DNA of 64,000 nucleotides from Daphnia carinata. Lineage: Eukaryota > Arthropoda > Branchiopoda > Diplostraca > Daphniidae. Below, one piece after another: positions 60,451 through 64,000 of this stretch. The stretch lies in NCBI RefSeq assembly GCF_022539665.2, contig NC_081334.1:7162424-7226423 (forward strand), in the 5' to 3' direction. Every line of letters begins with the position of its first letter. Within the stretch, counting starts at the first letter, position 1. The position numbers and the translations under genes are program-made. The notes under the pieces were generated by a model. That model did not search any database. It was not told the DNA's origin and was given only the letters and a program-made list of their open reading frames with translations.

Positions 60451-60843
60451 ACTATATATCAGGACAGTTTTACCTGGTTCCAATTGAATCAAACTACGAC
60501 CTCTTTTCAACAAAAAATTACGCTCACCTCGACTGTATATAGAGCTGCAAATTGAAATCGGGTGAATTCTTGTTATTTTATATATTTTTTTTTGCCTATT
60601 TCGGTTTGCTCTGAATTTTAATAAATCAAGTACACTGTTTCACAGTGCCGATTCTTATAGACTACTTTTGATGTTTTGCATTCCATAATGGTGACTTGAA
60701 AGGTTTAAGCTGTATAGTCTTGTGTTTGTTTCTACTGCAAGTTCGCCCAATGAAGACCTTTAAATCAATAGACAGAGCGCACAATGGATTCTATAAACAT
60801 TATATCAATTTTACATTTATCTATAACTTTGTAGAACGACTAT
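60451..60843. other. Convergent 3' flanks of MYSM1 and SLC52A
   Basis: AT-rich and without a coding signal. AATAAA-like TTTAATAAATC near 60617 is a likely polyadenylation signal for MYSM1. Confidence 0.55.
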
Positions 60844-62374
60844 TTATGTGCATGGATAATATGCCTCAAAATACTGGTAGATATTTACTAAGAGGAAGGC
60901 AATAATGGAGCCAATTGCCGATCCCACTTGCGTGAATACTCCAAACCAAAACAAGTTACGATCTCCCTTTCCTTCTTCCATCCGGAAGATGGAAGCAATA
61001 CTAACTTTGACGTACGTAAGGAGACCGACGCACAGTATCCAGGAGGTAATCTGCATATTAGAATAAAATTAGTTGCTAAAAATAATTTGGGAGAAGAGTC
61101 TGCCAAAGATTGCGTACCATCAGAGTTTCTCCTGAAGGGTATCCGACCAGCGGAGGAGTTGGACTTAGCGCGGCCAGCGCTATGACGTAAGAAGATACTG
61201 ATGTGCCCAAAAAGGCGAAGACGGCTATAAGACATACATTAGTGATTGGCAGAAAATAGGCAATGAGGCACGAAACCGGATTTGCCATTGCCGATAACGT
61301 CACTGCCAAATGATAAGCAGTGTTCCCATAAGGTAGACATGAGTAACTTTGTATGCTGGGTAGAGCTCCATTACTAAGGGCACATACCCAAGCTTGCAAC
61401 ATCAGCAAATAGATAAAGACGGATTTCGGTATGTCCGTATTAACCCGTTGTTGTTCCTCGCTTACCGTGTCCAACTCTACATGGTAATTTATCTTGGCAG
61501 ATTTACCGTTGAACGTGGGGTCAACTAATTCTGATGACGCAACGAAATTTTGATTATCAATAGCTACAGGTATCCGGGTAGCTACAGACTCGTAGCGCTC
61601 CCGTCGTGCCACAGAACAATGGTTAAGTCCGATGAAAGATGCTGCGCAGCAGATCATGAGCCCCATTAGGATGAAAAAGAATGCTGAAACCGAAAAATTT
61701 GGCTCAGGATAGAAAGCCTCCACTTGCCATGATTCTGATCCATTGATAATAGTCGATGAATTCCGGCACGATGGATTGCCACCGACGCCTTGTATCAAAG
61801 CGAAAATGCTAGGTAGAAAACCGCTAAGCCCTTCACCGACCAAGTAAGACGTCAGGTAAGCTTGACGAAATCGGGCCATAAAGGGCATAAAAAGAACAGA
61901 GCTAGAGCAATCGACTAGCGATAAGAAAAACAGCAACGTAAGGAGTCCTGTGCTGTGTTCCTCGCCGTTGATGTAGCTAGTGGCATCCCAGAAAAAGGCG
62001 ATCAGCAGCGATGAAAGGATTCCAATAACCATGAGCACATAGATACTTGGTTTTTCGTGCACGATATGAGGTACAAGTAAGTGCATAACGGAATACAATA
62101 TCGGTCCTATAGGCAAACATTTAAAAACGTGAACAAAAAAAAAAGTAGTTACGTAATTGGCCGAAAAGATAAATTTGAATGAGTGAGTACCAATATTTGC
62201 TATTTGGATGACGATAGACATGTAAGATGGAAGACTCCATCCTTCGGGTAGAGCTTGGACAAGAAGAGGCAACTCAACCCAGAGACCGTTGATGGATATC
62301 CAAGCGCCGATACCAAACATGACCGAGAGCATGTCGACGAGCGGTACTCGTCTTCTACTTGGTGATGAATCCAT
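60844..62374 (-). CDS. SLC52A3: Riboflavin transporter, SLC52A family
   Basis: Three exons join in phase: 62374-62191, 62106-61118 and 61050-60844, giving 459 residues (human family 445-469). About 11 hydrophobic segments are visible. Family landmarks are GIGAWISINGLWVELPLLV and LPEGWSLPSYM at the N-terminus, QIANIGPILYSV across the first splice, SLVDCSSSVLFMPFMARF, then YLVGEGLSGFLPSIFALIQG with its GEG. The C-terminal half has NGALPSIQSYSCLPYGNTAY, VSCLIAYFLP and SWILCVGLLTYVKV. Riboflavin uptake across the plasma membrane is the family function. A long hydrophilic loop with a possible glycosylated segment (CRNSSTIINGSES) is typical. Which of SLC52A1-3 it matches cannot be told, since the vertebrate paralogues arose separately. 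Confidence 0.93.
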
Positions 62375-63625
62375 GTTTGTGTGGCCAACTTGTCAATTCC
62401 AACAAGAGATTTTTTTTTCAGCGACCTAAACGATCTAGAACACCGAACCCAACTGAGAGTGAAAATACTTCCAACTTTTAGAACTATGGCATTCGTCCAA
62501 AGGTCGTGAGATTATTAAGCAGGGAGGATAAAGAAACGCCCTTAGTTGTTAATGTTTTGATCTTCACTAGAGAAAGGAGAGATCCTAATCAATCGATGCC
62601 CTGTAAGAATATTGTGTTCGGCACTCATCGTTTTACGGAGTTTCTTTGTTACTTAAGCTTACAGCTTTACTGATTGAGGCCGTTAAAGTTCTCGCTTTCC
62701 CGCCTTCGGAAATTGATACGTGTCATATACCGACTTAAACAGGTCGGCAAACGGAAATATCGAATAACAGATAACAACAGTCGAAGGGTTTGACTGAGGG
62801 AAAAAGAGAATTGGTTTAAATACGAAATTTGCCTTGTTAACAATAAAACCTAGAACATAGATAAACCAGGTACCCAAAATCTCAAGATTAACAAGGATAT
62901 ACAACCTATGAAAGACGACAAATTTCATTTGTTTCAACGTAGTACACGTGAGGTAAATACATGTGACTGGTTGACTAAGTCACAGCTTTGATCGTTTGAA
63001 ATGAACAGGTGATATGCGTGCCGACTTGCCTCTTCACTATCATAATAACATTTTGTGATAGGTGAAAAATTCTTTATCGTCTACAAGACAATGACCACGA
63101 TCGTCGTAACAATATGAATAGCCATGTTCTCACATGATATTTGCTTGGCAATGTGCCAAACAAACCACCCATTACAGTCTACAGGATGCAAGTGTGGGTA
63201 TAAAAGACCTACCTTAAACCGAAGTCGATTTCCTACATTATGCTCGGGTTGATTTGCCAACACGTAATGTCAGCTTTTATGCTCAGCTAAAATTCAAGAA
63301 AACTATTTAGATTCAGTTAACTGCTCACTACCGGTAACGTAACGTGATGAATCCACAATGTGGCAGCAGACGACTTTTCAATGTGGCGAATTTAGAGCGC
63401 CTCAAACGGCGCAAATGTCTGACATTTTTAACACGGAAAGAATTTCAAAAGGGCATTTACCTATTCCCATTAATGTAATTCTAAGATGAAAGAAATGTAA
63501 TATTTGAATACTAACAGAATAATATAATACCTTTAGATCACAGACGTGAAAAGGAAATCATTTTGGAAAAAAAATTGGGGCTAGAAGATGGGTGAAACAA
63601 CCGAGTTTATTTCGTTAAAAAAGTC
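62375..63625. other. Intergenic; promoter side of SLC52A and 3' flank of NOP2
   Basis: No supported gene. A minus-strand 84-codon frame at 62683-62937 begins with a hydrophobic stretch but has no splice or homology support. A plus-strand TATAAAAGACC at about 63198 is not followed by a gene I can define. Confidence 0.45.
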
Positions 63626-64000
63626 CTATTTTCTTTGTTTTATGGGTCCTTTCATTTTTTTGCCAAGAACCTTTTTCTTTAGGTTTCCAGCCTTCTTTTT
63701 TACGATACCTGTTTTAGCGACACCGTTGGCCTTCACATCCTTCACATCACTTCCATTTTTTATTTTTGGATTCGAATTTTTGTTATTCGAGTCGTTTGCT
63801 TTGTTTCCCTTTTTCCTTTTCATTCTTCTGCTCTTTGCGGATGTGTCGTCACCAGAATCGTTGCTGTTCTTCTCTTCGGCAGGTTCTTCTTCTTCAATTT
63901 CCACGGCTGTTGAGGGGATGGTATTGGATATCTTCTTCAGTTTTGCCACGAAAAAACCGTCCATATTGTGAGTGTGGGGGTAGAATCTCCTGCATAATTT
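63626..64000 (-). CDS. NOP2: NOP2 (28S/25S rRNA cytosine-C5 methyltransferase), C-terminal end, partial
   Basis: The frame is open to the window edge at 64000. It starts in [20 protein letters not shown], the highly conserved end of the NOP2/NSUN1 methyltransferase domain. After IS NTIPS it changes to a Lys/Glu/Ser/Asn-rich nucleolar-type tail ending [14 protein letters not shown]2 methylates a cytosine in the large-subunit rRNA and is needed for 60S assembly in the nucleolus. Only the last 124 residues are inside the window; the catalytic cysteines are outside it. Confidence 0.9.
   Translation of the reverse strand, partial: KLCRRFYPHTHNMDGFFVAKLKKISNTIPSTAVEIEEEEPAEEKNSNDSGDDTSAKSRRMKRKKGNKANDSNNKNSNPKIKNGSDVKDVKANGVAKTGIVKKKAGNLKKKVLGKKMKGPIKQRK

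Noticed and set aside
62107-62190. Uninterrupted SLC52A reading through this stretch
   Set aside because: The frame is open, but a gtactc donor and tatag acceptor remove it in phase and restore the family motif QIANIGPILY; the extra residues match nothing in the family.
62683-62937. 84-codon minus-strand frame with a hydrophobic start upstream of SLC52A
   Set aside because: No join to SLC52A or another exon, no homology, and AT-rich composition like random spacer.

Overview
This window is nuclear DNA from an arthropod. The compact genes with introns of roughly 50-90 bp, the AT-rich spacers full of poly-A/T and poly-G/C runs, and the gene set point to a branchiopod crustacean of the Daphnia type. 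That taxonomic call is inference. Nothing bacterial, viral or CRISPR-like was seen. Exons were joined by hand using GT/AG sites and matching codon phase, so exon edges are predictions.

Layout. 1-2348 (+) is the last coding part of a MYST acetyltransferase KAT6/enok with very long polyglutamine runs. 3033-4188 (-) is an AIG1/ADTRP-type membrane hydrolase. 5497-7999 (-) is an unrecognised type I membrane protein with acidic tandem repeats and one Ig-like domain, and 8353-9046 (+) is a small unrecognised gene divergent from it. 10049-12041 (-) is a carboxypeptidase E-like enzyme, 12594-13355 (+) the meiotic protein HOP2/PSMC3IP, and 13623-16697 (-) a PH-SH3 adaptor of the SKAP type.

21305-24416 (+) holds two tandem paralogues of an unrecognised secreted protein with conserved promoters. 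26895-29245 holds three copies of an undescribed structured repeat; two form a large inverted repeat whose centre carries three tRNA-like sequences. 29955-30686 (-) is a five-exon gene for a small unrecognised coiled-coil protein. About 13 kb (30.7-43.7 kb) then has no recognisable gene and is very rich in homopolymers and microsatellites.

43734-48430 (+) encodes a secreted protein with three discoidin/fucolectin-like domains. 48983-56967 (-) is Integrator subunit 1 (INTS1). 57180-60450 (+) is the H2A deubiquitinase MYSM1, which shares a 212-bp divergent promoter with INTS1. 60844-62374 (-) is a riboflavin transporter (SLC52A), and 63626-64000 (-) is the C-terminal end of the rRNA methyltransferase NOP2.

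The housekeeping genes (INTS1, MYSM1, NOP2, HOP2, KAT6) act in RNA processing, chromatin and meiosis but form no single pathway. The most novel material is the structured repeat cluster at 26.9-29.2 kb, the paralogous secreted pair, the acidic-repeat Ig protein and the two small spliced genes.
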